Source: Bacillota bacterium (lineage in GTDB: Bacteria > Bacillota > Bacilli > Paenibacillales > Paenibacillaceae). Taken from it: DNA of 64,000 nucleotides. The notes beneath the pieces are model-generated. The model saw nothing but the letters and a program-made list of their open reading frames with translations, had not been told where the DNA came from and did not search any database. Of the stretch, positions 23,699 to 32,963 are shown one piece after another; position 1 is the stretch's first letter, and every line of letters starts with the position of its first letter. The stretch is from the NCBI GenBank assembly GCA_023460795.1, contig JAEWPC010000005.1, forward strand, positions 1 through 64,000, in the 5' to 3' direction. Position numbers and translations under genes: made by a program.

Positions 23699-25732
23699 AT
23701 GGGAAACAACGGCAAACGATTATTTAAATATGCCTTGCATTATAAACGCTCGATCCTGCTCGCCCTGCTCTTACTGGCGTGCGCGGTCATCGTCGAGCTC
23801 GTCGGACCGTTCCTGGCGAAGCGCATGATCGACACGAATATCATGGGCATCGAGAAAAGCTGGTACGAAGTCCAGCAGCAAGAGAGCTACGCCGTATCTT
23901 ATAACGGCGCTTGGTATAAGCGCGCGGATCATATGGATATCGGGGAACCGAGAGGCCGCGAGGTTAGGGTCCTGCAAGTCGGCCGGTCTTATTACTTTAT
24001 CGATTCACCGGTAACGGCCCAAGGGTCGAAGAAAATCGAAGGCGATAAGCTGACCATCACGACAAGGATCGACGATACGACAAGCACATCCGTCTCCTAC
24101 CAGGCGGCTAAGCTGTCGCGAGACGAAGTGTACGCGTTCTATAAGCCGGAATTCCGCAGCATTATGCTGATGGGATTCAGCTACGTTGGCTTGCTGATCC
24201 TCGGATCCGTATTCGCCTACGGGCAGAGATACTTGCTGCAAGTATCCGCCAACCGAATCGTCCGGAGGATGCGCAATGACGTATTCCGCCACATTCAAGA
24301 GCTTCCGGTGCAATACTTCGATAACTTGCCTGCGGGCAAGGTCGTCGCGAGAGTGACGAACGACACCGAGGCGATTCGAGAATTGTACGTAGCGGTTCTC
24401 GCGAACTTCTTCTCCGGCATTATCTACATGACGGCGATTCTCGGGGCGCTGTTCGTGCTCGACTACCGTCTGGCGCTCATCGCGTTGCCGCTTGTACCGA
24501 TGTTGTACTTGTGGATCGTGGTGTACCGCAAATTCGCGGGCAAATACAATCACGTCATCCGCAGTCGGCTGAGCGATATTAACGGCATGATCAACGAATC
24601 GATCCAAGGGATGCCGATCATCCAAGCGTTCCGCAAGGAAAAGCAGACGATGAACGAATTCCATGAAATGAACGACGAGTATTTTAAATATCAGAATAAG
24701 CTGCTCAGCCTTAACTCTATTACGTCTCACAATCTCGTCAACGTCGTGCGGAACGTGTTATTCATCTTGGTCATCTGGAGCTTCGCGGGCGATTGGCTGG
24801 GCGCGGCGGTTACGGTCGGGGTGCTGTACGCGTTCATCGACTACATGAACCGGATGATGCAGCCGATCGTCGGCATCGTGAACCAGCTGTCCAATCTCGA
24901 AGTCGCGCGAGTATCGGCGGAGCGTGTATTCTCGCTGCTCGACGAACCGGGCGTTGAAGTTACGAACAGCACGATCCCGCGTTACCGGGGCGATGTCAGC
25001 TTCAACGACGTAACGTTCGGCTACAAGCCGGGCGAGGACGTGCTTAAGGGCATTACGTTCCATGCGAAGCAAGGCGAGACGGTCGCGCTTGTCGGCCATA
25101 CCGGTTCGGGCAAAAGCTCGATTCTGAACCTGCTATTCCGCTTCTACGACGTGGAGCGGGGAAATATTACGGTGGACGGCACCGACGTGCGCGATCTAAC
25201 GAAGCAGCAGCTTCGCCAGCACATGGGTATCGTGCTGCAGGATCCGTTCCTGTTCACCGGCACGATCGCTTCCAACGTGAGTCTGGACGATCCGTCCATC
25301 ACGCGGGAGAAGATCGAGCAAGCGCTTCGCGATGTCGGCGCATACGATATGTTCATGCAGCTTCCGGGCGGTCTGGACGCTCCGGTCATCGAGAAGGGAA
25401 GCACGCTATCCGCAGGACAGCGGCAGCTCATCTCGTTCGCCCGCGCGCTCGCGTTCGATCCGGCGATCCTCATCCTCGACGAGGCTACGGCCAGCATCGA
25501 TACGGAGACCGAAGCGATCATCCAACAAGCGCTCGACGTGCTGAAGCGGGGGCGCACGACGTTCGTCATCGCGCACCGGTTGTCGACGATCCGCGCGGCG
25601 GATCAGATTCTCGTGCTCGACCGCGGGCGCATCGTCGAACGCGGCAATCACGACGAGCTCATGCAGCACGTCGGCAAGTACTACGCGATGTATCAGCTTC
25701 AGCAAGGCGGGGCTGTAGGAGCGGGGGTGTAA
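23699..25732 (+). CDS. bmrD: Heterodimeric multidrug ABC exporter subunit, BmrD (YheH)
   Basis: 677 residues. Between TM1 and TM2 is an extracellular insertion of about 100 residues (from GIEKSWYEV, about 45-150), diagnostic of BmrD/YheH. The ATPase (about 435-665) has Walker A GHTGSGKSS, a slightly odd signature LSAGQRQLISFARA, and a canonical Walker B with Glu (ILILDEATASID). It therefore supplies the catalytic Glu that BmrC lacks. ATG 23699 has AAGGTGA eight bases upstream, better than GTG 23687. It starts 25 bases after bmrC. Confidence 0.94.
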   Translation: MGNNGKRLFKYALHYKRSILLALLLLACAVIVELVGPFLAKRMIDTNIMGIEKSWYEVQQQESYAVSYNGAWYKRADHMDIGEPRGREVRVLQVGRSYYFIDSPVTAQGSKKIEGDKLTITTRIDDTTSTSVSYQAAKLSRDEVYAFYKPEFRSIMLMGFSYVGLLILGSVFAYGQRYLLQVSANRIVRRMRNDVFRHIQELPVQYFDNLPAGKVVARVTNDTEAIRELYVAVLANFFSGIIYMTAILGALFVLDYRLALIALPLVPMLYLWIVVYRKFAGKYNHVIRSRLSDINGMINESIQGMPIIQAFRKEKQTMNEFHEMNDEYFKYQNKLLSLNSITSHNLVNVVRNVLFILVIWSFAGDWLGAAVTVGVLYAFIDYMNRMMQPIVGIVNQLSNLEVARVSAERVFSLLDEPGVEVTNSTIPRYRGDVSFNDVTFGYKPGEDVLKGITFHAKQGETVALVGHTGSGKSSILNLLFRFYDVERGNITVDGTDVRDLTKQQLRQHMGIVLQDPFLFTGTIASNVSLDDPSITREKIEQALRDVGAYDMFMQLPGGLDAPVIEKGSTLSAGQRQLISFARALAFDPAILILDEATASIDTETEAIIQQALDVLKRGRTTFVIAHRLSTIRAADQILVLDRGRIVERGNHDELMQHVGKYYAMYQLQQGGAVGAGV

Positions 25733-25738
25733 AGATCT

Positions 25739-26260
25739 ATGGCCATTCTTGTACGTACGGAGACGCCTGCCGACTACGCGCAGGTTCGGGAGGCGAACGT
25801 CCGCGCGTTCGGCGGACGGGATGACGAAGCGAATCTCGTCGATCGTATTAGAAAGTCCGAAGGATATATCCCTTATCTCTCCCTCGTGGCGGAGACGGAT
25901 GGCCGGATCGCCGGGCATCTGCTGCTGAGCAAGGCAGCGATCATTAACGAAGATGACTCTAACGAGGTAATCGTTCTGGCTCCCATCGCCGTCCTTCCGG
26001 AATATCAACGCCAAGGCATCGGATCGCAGTTGATTACCGAAGGCTTGCTTAGATGCAAGGAGCTGGGCTTCGGGCTCGTCCTGTTGATTGGGCATTCATC
26101 GTACTATCCGAAATTCGGCTTCAAGCCGGCCAGGCCGATCGGGCTCGAGCTCAAGCAGTTCGAGGTGCCGGATGACGTCTTCATGGTGTACGAAGTGCTC
26201 GAGAATACGCGCCGGCGGATTGAAGGCGAGCTGCAATATCCGAAGACGTTTTTCGAATAG
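25739..26260 (+). CDS. GNAT-family N-acetyltransferase
   Basis: 173 residues with the GNAT fold. The acetyl-CoA loop is seen in 'IAVLPEYQRQGIGSQLITEGL' (about residues 80-105), followed by 'GHSSYYPKFGFKPA', the pattern of the YhbS subgroup. The substrate is unknown. It starts six bases after the bmrD stop, so it may be co-transcribed and co-induced with the drug exporter. That would make a drug- or metabolite-modifying role possible, which is inference only. Confidence 0.85.
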   Translation: MAILVRTETPADYAQVREANVRAFGGRDDEANLVDRIRKSEGYIPYLSLVAETDGRIAGHLLLSKAAIINEDDSNEVIVLAPIAVLPEYQRQGIGSQLITEGLLRCKELGFGLVLLIGHSSYYPKFGFKPARPIGLELKQFEVPDDVFMVYEVLENTRRRIEGELQYPKTFFE

Positions 26261-26289
26261 CAAGGTTAGCTGAATACAAGGATGATCCT

Positions 26290-27039
26290 TTGACGATGAG
26301 CTACTATGGAGAGCTTTGCACGAAAATATATGAAGTCGACAAATCGCTAGCATCAGGCAAGGAACTGGAGTTCTATCTTTCCTTCGCGGTTAATAAAGAT
26401 ATTCGCGTGCTTGAGCCGATGTGCGGAAACGGACGCATGCTGATCCCTTTCATGCAACAGGGCATATCTATTGAAGGGTTCGATATTTCGGAGGATATGC
26501 TGCAGGTTTGCAGGGAGAAAGGCATAAAGCTAAATTTGAAGCCGCAGGTCTACTGCCGAAAAATCGAAGAGTTCGCTAGCCCCAATCCATTTGATTTGAT
26601 CATGATTCCTTTCGGATCTTTCTCGCTTATACCAAGCGAGTTGGTTAATCAAAGCCTCGCCAATATGAAATCCGTGCTTAAGGCGCACGGAAGGCTTTTG
26701 CTTACCATCATGTTTAAGAGCGATGACATACAAGAGATTCCGGAATGGATCGAATCAGGGAAGTGGCAAGTGAACGATGAATGGATTGTCGGCTATAGAA
26801 AAGTCCATTACAATCGAGAGAATTTCATGCTTACCACCCAGCTTAAATACCAATTAGTCAAAGAAGACCGGGTAATCGCAACAGAGAACATGGACTTTCC
26901 GGTTCGTCTTTATGAAAGGGAAGAGTTCGAATGTATCCTCCGAGCAAATGGCTTCGGGTCCATTCAATGGCATGAAGTGAAGGATGGATATGGCGAAGGA
27001 ACCAACTTCCAAGTGTTTGAATGCGGCATAGATGCCTAG
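26290..27039 (+). CDS. Class I SAM-dependent methyltransferase
   Basis: 249 residues. Motif I is VLEPMCGNGRMLIPF (about residues 38-52), followed by the acidic end of the second strand in EGFDISEDML and the fourth-strand block FDLIMIPFGSFSLI. This is a Rossmann-fold small-molecule methyltransferase of the Methyltransf_11/25 kind; its substrate cannot be predicted. The start is TTG 26290 or ATG 26296, with AAGGATGATCC upstream suiting either. Base composition is visibly less GC-rich than its neighbours, hinting at later acquisition. A strong terminator follows. Confidence 0.85.
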   Translation: MTMSYYGELCTKIYEVDKSLASGKELEFYLSFAVNKDIRVLEPMCGNGRMLIPFMQQGISIEGFDISEDMLQVCREKGIKLNLKPQVYCRKIEEFASPNPFDLIMIPFGSFSLIPSELVNQSLANMKSVLKAHGRLLLTIMFKSDDIQEIPEWIESGKWQVNDEWIVGYRKVHYNRENFMLTTQLKYQLVKEDRVIATENMDFPVRLYEREEFECILRANGFGSIQWHEVKDGYGEGTNFQVFECGIDA

Positions 27040-27070
27040 TTTTGCACCATGAAATGATAGCCTTAACCAA

Positions 27071-27115
27071 AGCCGTTCCAAGGTCGAATACGACCTTGGA
27101 ACGGCTTTGTTGCTT
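27071..27115 (+). terminator. Intrinsic terminator after the methyltransferase
   Basis: A perfect 16-bp stem (27071-27086 with 27091-27106) with loop AATA, followed by TTGTTGCTTT. Confidence 0.88.
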
Positions 27116-27195
27116 TCCATAGAATGCATGAAAACCAGCAAAATGGCCATAGTAAGAGGTGCATTGCTATTCTTTTCCAAGACGGAGGACGAACG

Positions 27196-28296
27196 ATGGA
27201 GAAGATCAGCCAGTCGCAGTTGGCCGCCCTGATCGTCATGTTCCAGATCGGCAGCTCTCCATTATTTTTGCTCGGCTCTTCGGCTGGAGCGGATGCTTGG
27301 ATCGCCGTGCTCGTCGCTATGGTGGCGGGATTACTCCTGCTAGCGCTACTGACGCTGCAGATTCGCCGGCTCGAACCGGACAAAGACTTAGTCGAGATGT
27401 TCACCATGTACTTCGGCCGTGTAATCGGTTATGCGTTCGCCGCCTCGTATTTTGTTTATTTTTCCTACAAATCGGTTCGGAACATTCGGGAATTCGGCGA
27501 TCTGATGATTCTCTATCTGCTGCCTTCCACGCCTCTGTTCATCGTAATCGGCTGCGTGCTGTTCGTAGCGGGATTCGCCGTATGGCACGGCATCGAGGCG
27601 TTCAGTCGAACGACTCAAATCATCATGCCCGTCATTCTTCTGATCTACTTCGCTTTTTTCTTGATGATCTATGGGTCGGGGTTGTTCGACATTCACCGGA
27701 TCGAGCCGATCGCGGATAAAGGTTTCGGCAAGGTGGTAGAAGCAGCGCTGCCGGAAATCGTGTCGTTCCCGTTCGGGGAGATGGTGCTATTCCTCATGCT
27801 GTGGAAATACGTTGCCTCCAAGCAAAAAACGTTCAGGACAACGATCCGATGCTACGTGTACACGGGACTCTTCCTTACGTTAACCAATATTATTATCGTC
27901 GCCAGCTTAGGCCCGATTTCTCAGATCAGCGTCGTGCCCTTCGTTCAGATCATGAGCCAGGTGGAGTTCGCCTCCTTCATCGAACGGTTGGACCCGCTGG
28001 CCGCAAGTCTGATCTTCGCAGGCGTGCTCATCAAAATGACGGCTTACTTCTTGGGCGCTTTCCTGGTCGGGAGCCATCTGGTGAAGGCGAAGCGGCTTTA
28101 TCTCGTCGTCGGCGTAGGCGCGGTGCTGTTCATCGGCGCGCTTTCCTTCAGAAGTTACATGCAGCACATTTGGTTCGGATTCGAGCACAATCTTAAGTAC
28201 CATTTTCCGATCTTCCAGATTTATATCCCCGTGCTGCTGCTGCTCGTCATGTTGGTCAGATCGCGCTTGCGCGCGGACGGCAGCCGGCAGCCCTGA
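27196..28296 (+). CDS. Germinant receptor B subunit (GerAB/GerKB family permease), first copy
   Basis: 366 residues with about ten membrane helices, beginning MEKISQSQLAALIVMFQIGS, the classic start of spore germination permeases. GerAB-type proteins belong to the amino-acid/polyamine/organocation superfamily. They form the germinant-binding part of the receptor in the inner spore membrane. GGAGGACG before ATG 27196 fixes the start; upstream codons lack a site. It opens a five-gene germinant receptor operon. Confidence 0.9.
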   Translation: MEKISQSQLAALIVMFQIGSSPLFLLGSSAGADAWIAVLVAMVAGLLLLALLTLQIRRLEPDKDLVEMFTMYFGRVIGYAFAASYFVYFSYKSVRNIREFGDLMILYLLPSTPLFIVIGCVLFVAGFAVWHGIEAFSRTTQIIMPVILLIYFAFFLMIYGSGLFDIHRIEPIADKGFGKVVEAALPEIVSFPFGEMVLFLMLWKYVASKQKTFRTTIRCYVYTGLFLTLTNIIIVASLGPISQISVVPFVQIMSQVEFASFIERLDPLAASLIFAGVLIKMTAYFLGAFLVGSHLVKAKRLYLVVGVGAVLFIGALSFRSYMQHIWFGFEHNLKYHFPIFQIYIPVLLLLVMLVRSRLRADGSRQP

Positions 28297-28323
28297 CGTC
28301 CCTATGAAAGCGAGGATACGAGC

Positions 28324-29880
28324 ATGGGTATGCAACAAGGTACGAAGCTTCCGATCTCCGAGCATTTGCCGAGTAACGTGAAATGGCTATACGACGAGCT
28401 TGGCGCAAGCTCGGACATCGTCGTGCGCACGTTCTCGAATGCGAACAACGGCTTGGACGGGGTATTCTTCTATATCGACAGCCTCGTCGATCAACAGACG
28501 ATCAACCAAATGCTCATTCAGCCGGTTCTTGCGGAGATCGGCACGAATCCGAACGCGATGAGTCCTTCCGAATGGATCGGATTGCTTAAGAATAAGGCGC
28601 TCTTCGTCGGGCGGCTCAAAGATCTTCATGATTTGAACGAGGCGCTGGCGCAGCTTATGGAGGGCAATACGGTCATCATGCTGCAGGGGTCAGGTACGGC
28701 GATGGCCGCGAGCACGGCCGGAGGCGAGAAGCGGTCGGTGGAGGAGCCTTCCTCGCAGACCGTCGTTCGAGGTCCGAAGGAGAGCTTTACGGAAAATATC
28801 AACACGAATATGTCGCTTCTCCGCAGGCGGATTAAATCTCCCGCGCTTCGCGTCGTGTTTAAGCAAATCGGCAGACAGACGAAGACGCACGTTGCGGTCG
28901 TATATTTGAAGGACATCGCGAAGGACGGCGTTGTCCAGGAAGTGATGTCGAGACTGGATCGGATCGAAACCGATTCCGTTCTGGAGAGCGGGTATATCGA
29001 GGAATTCATTCAAGATGCCGCGTTTACGGTCTTCCCGACGATACAGAACACCGAGCGCCCGGATGCGGCGGCCGGAGGCATTCTCGAAGGCCAAGTCGCG
29101 ATTATCGTGGATGGCACGCCGTTCGTGCTGCTTGCCCCGGTCACGTTCATCCGGTTCCTGCAATCGAGCGAGGATTATTATCAACGCTACGATATCGCGA
29201 CTTTCCTGCGGCTTATCCGCTATGTCGCCTTTTTCGTCTCGATGCTGCTTCCTTCGCTCTATATCGCCATTACGACGTTCCATCAGGAGATGCTCCCAAC
29301 GCCGCTCCTGATCAGCTTGGCTGCGCAGAGAGAAGGCGTGCCGTTCCCCGCGATCATCGAAGCTCTCGTCATGGAGATCACTTTCGAGGTGCTGCGGGAA
29401 GCGGGGGTAAGGATGCCGCGGGTCATCGGCCCCGCGATCTCGATCGTCGGCGCGCTCGTTCTGGGACAAGCGGCCGTACAAGCAGGCTTGGTGTCCGCGG
29501 CGATGGTCATCGTCGTCTCGTTCACGGCGATTGCGAACTTCGTCATCCCGGCTTTCAATATGGCAAGCGCCGCGCGCCTGATCCGATTCATCATGATGAT
29601 TCTCGGAGCTACGCTAGGCCTGTTCGGTATTATGTCCGGATTAATGATATTGCTTATTCATATGTCGAGCCTGCGATCGTTCGGCGTCCCTTACACGGCG
29701 CCTTTCTCGCCGTTCATCTGGCCGAACTGGAAGGACGTGCTCGTGCGATTGCCGCATTGGGCGATGAAGAAACGTCCGCTCGCGGTGTCGTCCGCGAGAA
29801 ACCTGACCAGGCAAGGGAGCGGGCAGATGCCGGAGAAGCCGAAGACGACAGGCCATGAACGGGACAGAACGGAAGAATAG
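28324..29880 (+). CDS. Germinant receptor A subunit (GerA family)
   Basis: 518 residues. The N-terminal soluble domain (about 1-285) contains the family segments SSDIVVRTF, EGNTVIMLQG and GPKESFTENINTNMSLLRRR. The C-terminal part has about five to six membrane helices (VTFIRFLQSSEDYYQR, then MLPTPLLISLAAQREGVPFP). GerA-type subunits oligomerise as an ion channel that opens when spores sense a germinant. Starts 27 bases after the first B subunit. The C-terminal 30 residues are basic and disordered. Confidence 0.95.
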   Translation: MGMQQGTKLPISEHLPSNVKWLYDELGASSDIVVRTFSNANNGLDGVFFYIDSLVDQQTINQMLIQPVLAEIGTNPNAMSPSEWIGLLKNKALFVGRLKDLHDLNEALAQLMEGNTVIMLQGSGTAMAASTAGGEKRSVEEPSSQTVVRGPKESFTENINTNMSLLRRRIKSPALRVVFKQIGRQTKTHVAVVYLKDIAKDGVVQEVMSRLDRIETDSVLESGYIEEFIQDAAFTVFPTIQNTERPDAAAGGILEGQVAIIVDGTPFVLLAPVTFIRFLQSSEDYYQRYDIATFLRLIRYVAFFVSMLLPSLYIAITTFHQEMLPTPLLISLAAQREGVPFPAIIEALVMEITFEVLREAGVRMPRVIGPAISIVGALVLGQAAVQAGLVSAAMVIVVSFTAIANFVIPAFNMASAARLIRFIMMILGATLGLFGIMSGLMILLIHMSSLRSFGVPYTAPFSPFIWPNWKDVLVRLPHWAMKKRPLAVSSARNLTRQGSGQMPEKPKTTGHERDRTEE

Positions 29881-29894
29881 AAGGAGGAAGGCCG

Positions 29895-31007
29895 ATGTCG
29901 CAAGAGCAGGTGCCGTATCAGCAAATATCGGCCTTCCAGGCGACGATTCTGCTGGTGCACACGATTACGCCGACGGCCATGCTGGTGATTCCGTCCATCG
30001 CGATCGGCGAGGCTGGCCAAGACGCATGGATGTCGATAATAGCGGCTTGGTTTTGCGGAATGGGTTTCATTCTGATGTACAGCCGCATCGCCCGCGAGAA
30101 TCCCGGCGTTCCCTTCCTGGAATTCGTAGAACAAAGGTTAGGGCGCGTAGTTGCCGCCATCGTCGGACTGGTGATGGCGCAATATTATTTAAGCACGCTC
30201 TCGGTCATTGTTCGAGAATTGATCGACTTCCTGTCGGACGCCGTATTAATGAGAACGCCGCTGCTCGTAATCGGAGGCGTTGCCGTGGCGGTAGCGGTCT
30301 ATTCCGCGTTCCATGGCCTTGAAGTCGTCGCTAGGACAGGCATCATCGTGTTCGGGGTGAGCGGGTTTTTATTCTTCGCGCATATCGTTCTGCTCGTCGA
30401 CCATTTGCACTTGAAGTATTTATCCCCGATCGGAGAAGCTCCCCTTAATCACATCGTCAGCGGAAGTTTTCCGGCGATCGGATGGTTCTCGGAGAGCTCC
30501 GTCCTTCTGCTGATAGCTCCATACGTGAGCCGGCAAGCCGCCGTGCGAACGATCGGCCTGTGGGGAATGTCGCTCTCTGCTTTGTTCCTGCTGGCCGCGG
30601 TCGTTGTCGCGATTCTCGTCTTTGGCCCTTCTCTTCCGGGGATCATGGCCTATCCGACTTCGGCGGCGGCGGAGACAATCGATTATGACTTCGTGGAAAG
30701 AATGGACATCCTGTTCATTTTCAGCTGGATCGCGACCGTCTATTTGAAAATTTGCATGTTCTTCTTTGGCACTTTGCATTGCTTCCGGTCCGTGTTCCGC
30801 GTACAGCACCGAAAACCTTTCTATGTGGCGTTCGGCGTTCTGGCCTTGCTGACGGCATTATACACCTGGGAAAGCAACGTCAAGCTTGGCGAGTATCAAC
30901 GGTACGCGATCGTCCCGTTCAAGCTTTCCATGAACGTCGTGTTGCCGTTCATGTTGTTATTGGCTCTAGGAATAACGAAACGATTGAAACTGAGGGCGGG
31001 TGGTTAA
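29895..31007 (+). CDS. Germinant receptor B subunit, second copy
   Basis: 370 residues, again with about ten membrane helices and the GerAB-type start (YQQISAFQATILLVHTITPT). It differs clearly from the first copy of the operon, so it is not a recent duplicate. AAGGAGGAAGG lies directly upstream of ATG 29895. Two distinct B subunits in one operon may give two ligand specificities around a shared A and C subunit. That pairing is inference from gene order. Confidence 0.9.
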   Translation: MSQEQVPYQQISAFQATILLVHTITPTAMLVIPSIAIGEAGQDAWMSIIAAWFCGMGFILMYSRIARENPGVPFLEFVEQRLGRVVAAIVGLVMAQYYLSTLSVIVRELIDFLSDAVLMRTPLLVIGGVAVAVAVYSAFHGLEVVARTGIIVFGVSGFLFFAHIVLLVDHLHLKYLSPIGEAPLNHIVSGSFPAIGWFSESSVLLLIAPYVSRQAAVRTIGLWGMSLSALFLLAAVVVAILVFGPSLPGIMAYPTSAAAETIDYDFVERMDILFIFSWIATVYLKICMFFFGTLHCFRSVFRVQHRKPFYVAFGVLALLTALYTWESNVKLGEYQRYAIVPFKLSMNVVLPFMLLLALGITKRLKLRAGG

Positions 31008-31009
31008 CG

Positions 31010-32233
31010 ATGAGCCTGCGCGCGCGATTGATAAGACGGATTGCCTTCGTGTGCGTCATCTGTCTCCTGTTGCCGGGGTGTTGGGATCGCAAAGAATTGA
31101 ATCAGATCGCGATCACTTCGGCGACGGCAATCGACTATAAAGACGGGCAGTGGATGGTATCCTACCAGGTCGTCATTCCTTCCGCGATCTCGGCAGCCAT
31201 GACGACGGTAGGGGGCGGGGCCGCTAAGCTGCCGGTCATCGTCTATTCGACGCAAGGCAAGACGATTCGCGAAGCGGTGTGGAAAAGCGCGCTCGAGAGC
31301 CCTCGCCGGTTGTTCTTCTCGCACACGAGGGTGCTCGTCGTCAGCGCGGCAGCCACGCAGCAAGGATTGACGCCGCTTATCGACGTTTATTTCCGCAATC
31401 CCGATTCCCGCGAGACGGTGAACGTGCTGATATCGGAAGGCGAAGCGCGTACGATTCTCGAGCAACTCATGCAAATACAGATTATTCCAGGTGACGGCAT
31501 CCAAGAGACGATGGTCGGCGAGGCGAAGGACTTATCGATCCTCCCGAGCATTAAGATGTACGATCTGGCCATGGAGCTGCTCGGGTCGGCGAAGAGCGCG
31601 GTGCTCCCGGAGATCGTCATCTCCGGTTCGCCGGGCGTGACTTCCGCGGACGCGCTGAATAAGACCGCGCTGAGCTCGAAGTTGAGATTAGGGAGACTGG
31701 CGGTGCTGGGACAAGACAAGTTGATCGGCTGGCTGTCCAGACAGGAAGCAATCGGGGTGGGCTTCATGCGCGATTGGGTGCATATGACGTCGATTTCTTT
31801 TCCATGCAATGCCGAATCAAGGGAGGAGGAATCTGCCTTCAGGCTCATGCAGAGCAAAACCCGCGTATCCCCGCATAAATCGGGGAATAGCTTCGTCATG
31901 GACATTAAAGTCGAAGGCGAGGGTACGCTGTTGGAGACGAACTGTCCTGTCGATTTGAATAAACCGGATACGATCAAAGCCATGGAAGAGCAGATTGAGA
32001 AGAAAATCGCCGCGGATATCGAGGAATCGTGGCTTGCGGTTAAGAAGTTGAAGTCGGATATTGTAGGCTTTGCCGATCGAATCCACCGTAAGTACCCGAA
32101 GGAGTGGAAGAAGCTCTCTTCAAATTGGGAGGCGACATTCCTTCAGATCGAAATACGGCCAGAAGTCGATATCACGATCAAGCGAACGGGACTCAGCACG
32201 AAATCGTACAAGCTTCAGACCGAGAAGGATTAG
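31010..32233 (+). CDS. Germinant receptor C lipoprotein (Ger(x)C family)
   Basis: 407 residues. A basic N-terminus and hydrophobic stretch end in the lipobox LLPGC (Cys near residue 23), followed by WDRKELNQIAI, the invariant Ger(x)C start after the lipidated Cys. The rest forms the three-domain C-subunit fold, including LFFSHTRVLVVS. It is anchored to the inner spore membrane by its lipid. The start ATG 31010 lies two bases after the stop of the second B subunit with GGGCGGGTGG upstream. Confidence 0.95.
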   Translation: MSLRARLIRRIAFVCVICLLLPGCWDRKELNQIAITSATAIDYKDGQWMVSYQVVIPSAISAAMTTVGGGAAKLPVIVYSTQGKTIREAVWKSALESPRRLFFSHTRVLVVSAAATQQGLTPLIDVYFRNPDSRETVNVLISEGEARTILEQLMQIQIIPGDGIQETMVGEAKDLSILPSIKMYDLAMELLGSAKSAVLPEIVISGSPGVTSADALNKTALSSKLRLGRLAVLGQDKLIGWLSRQEAIGVGFMRDWVHMTSISFPCNAESREEESAFRLMQSKTRVSPHKSGNSFVMDIKVEGEGTLLETNCPVDLNKPDTIKAMEEQIEKKIAADIEESWLAVKKLKSDIVGFADRIHRKYPKEWKKLSSNWEATFLQIEIRPEVDITIKRTGLSTKSYKLQTEKD

Positions 32234-32245
32234 GGGGCGAGGGCG

Positions 32246-32488
32246 ATGGAGAATATCATCCTCTGCTTGGCGGGGTACGCAATTCTGATGACGGGCGGCT
32301 GGCGCGCGATTAAGGAGCAAGGACGAAAGCTCGAGTTGGTCTTATTCGTCCTTGTCGTTGCTTGCTGCATGTATATGAGCTTCGCGAAGCTGTATCGGCT
32401 GCCGGTATTCTCGATCATATCGCTTCACGACCGGGTGTTCCACGTTCTTGGCGAATGGGTGATGAGGATGCTGGGAATGGAAGGGTGA
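32246..32488 (+). CDS. Small two-helix membrane protein, probable germinant receptor D subunit
   Basis: 80 residues with two membrane helices (about 3-20 and 30-50). Small proteins of 70-80 residues with two membrane segments, encoded in or next to gerA-type operons, are known as D subunits that modulate receptor function. This one follows the C subunit by 12 bases and the operon ends after it. The identification is by topology, size and position rather than sequence motif. Confidence 0.7.
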   Translation: MENIILCLAGYAILMTGGWRAIKEQGRKLELVLFVLVVACCMYMSFAKLYRLPVFSIISLHDRVFHVLGEWVMRMLGMEG

Positions 32489-32491
32489 AGC

Positions 32492-32890
32492 TTACCGCCG
32501 TTCGTGTTTAAACGATTCCTCGGTCAATTTGCGCTGGATTTGTTCCTGGTAATCCGCGAAAGCGCCGACGCTGCTCCAGCCGCGATCTTCCATAAGCACG
32601 CGGTAGCGGAGCTTCTTGGCGTTCAATTGGCCCAGCAGCTTCGCTTTCTCCTCCTCATCCCGGCAAGCGACCAGCAGGTCGTGGAGCGTAACCATGTCTT
32701 TGCGAAGCTGCATCTCCTCCGGCAGCATTCCGGCGTCTTTCAGCAGCTTGAAGCCGATACGGAGCTCCTCGGGTACGCCGCGCAGCTCGTCCTCAGGCAG
32801 CGGCTTGCCGGCGCCTGGCAGGTTATTGAATTCTCCGCGCAGTTGAGCTTCGCGGATTTTCTCGTTGGCGATCGAAGCAGCCCAGTCCAT
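32492..32890 (-). CDS. DUF1992 protein (YhdN-like, J-domain-associated)
   Basis: 132 residues, highly charged. The DUF1992 signature occupies the first half: IANEKIREAQLRGEFNNLPG, then GKPLP, VPEELRIGFKLLKDAG and LPEEMQLRKD. The same domain occurs in eukaryotic DNAJC28, but its function is unknown. It is convergent with the germination operon and ends three bases from it. Confidence 0.9.
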   Translation of the reverse strand: MDWAASIANEKIREAQLRGEFNNLPGAGKPLPEDELRGVPEELRIGFKLLKDAGMLPEEMQLRKDMVTLHDLLVACRDEEEKAKLLGQLNAKKLRYRVLMEDRGWSSVGAFADYQEQIQRKLTEESFKHERR

Positions 32891-32963
32891 CGCTATTCCC
32901 CCTCACACGCGTATATGGTATAACACTTATAACTTATTATATGGAATCGAGCGTGAGAAAGGT

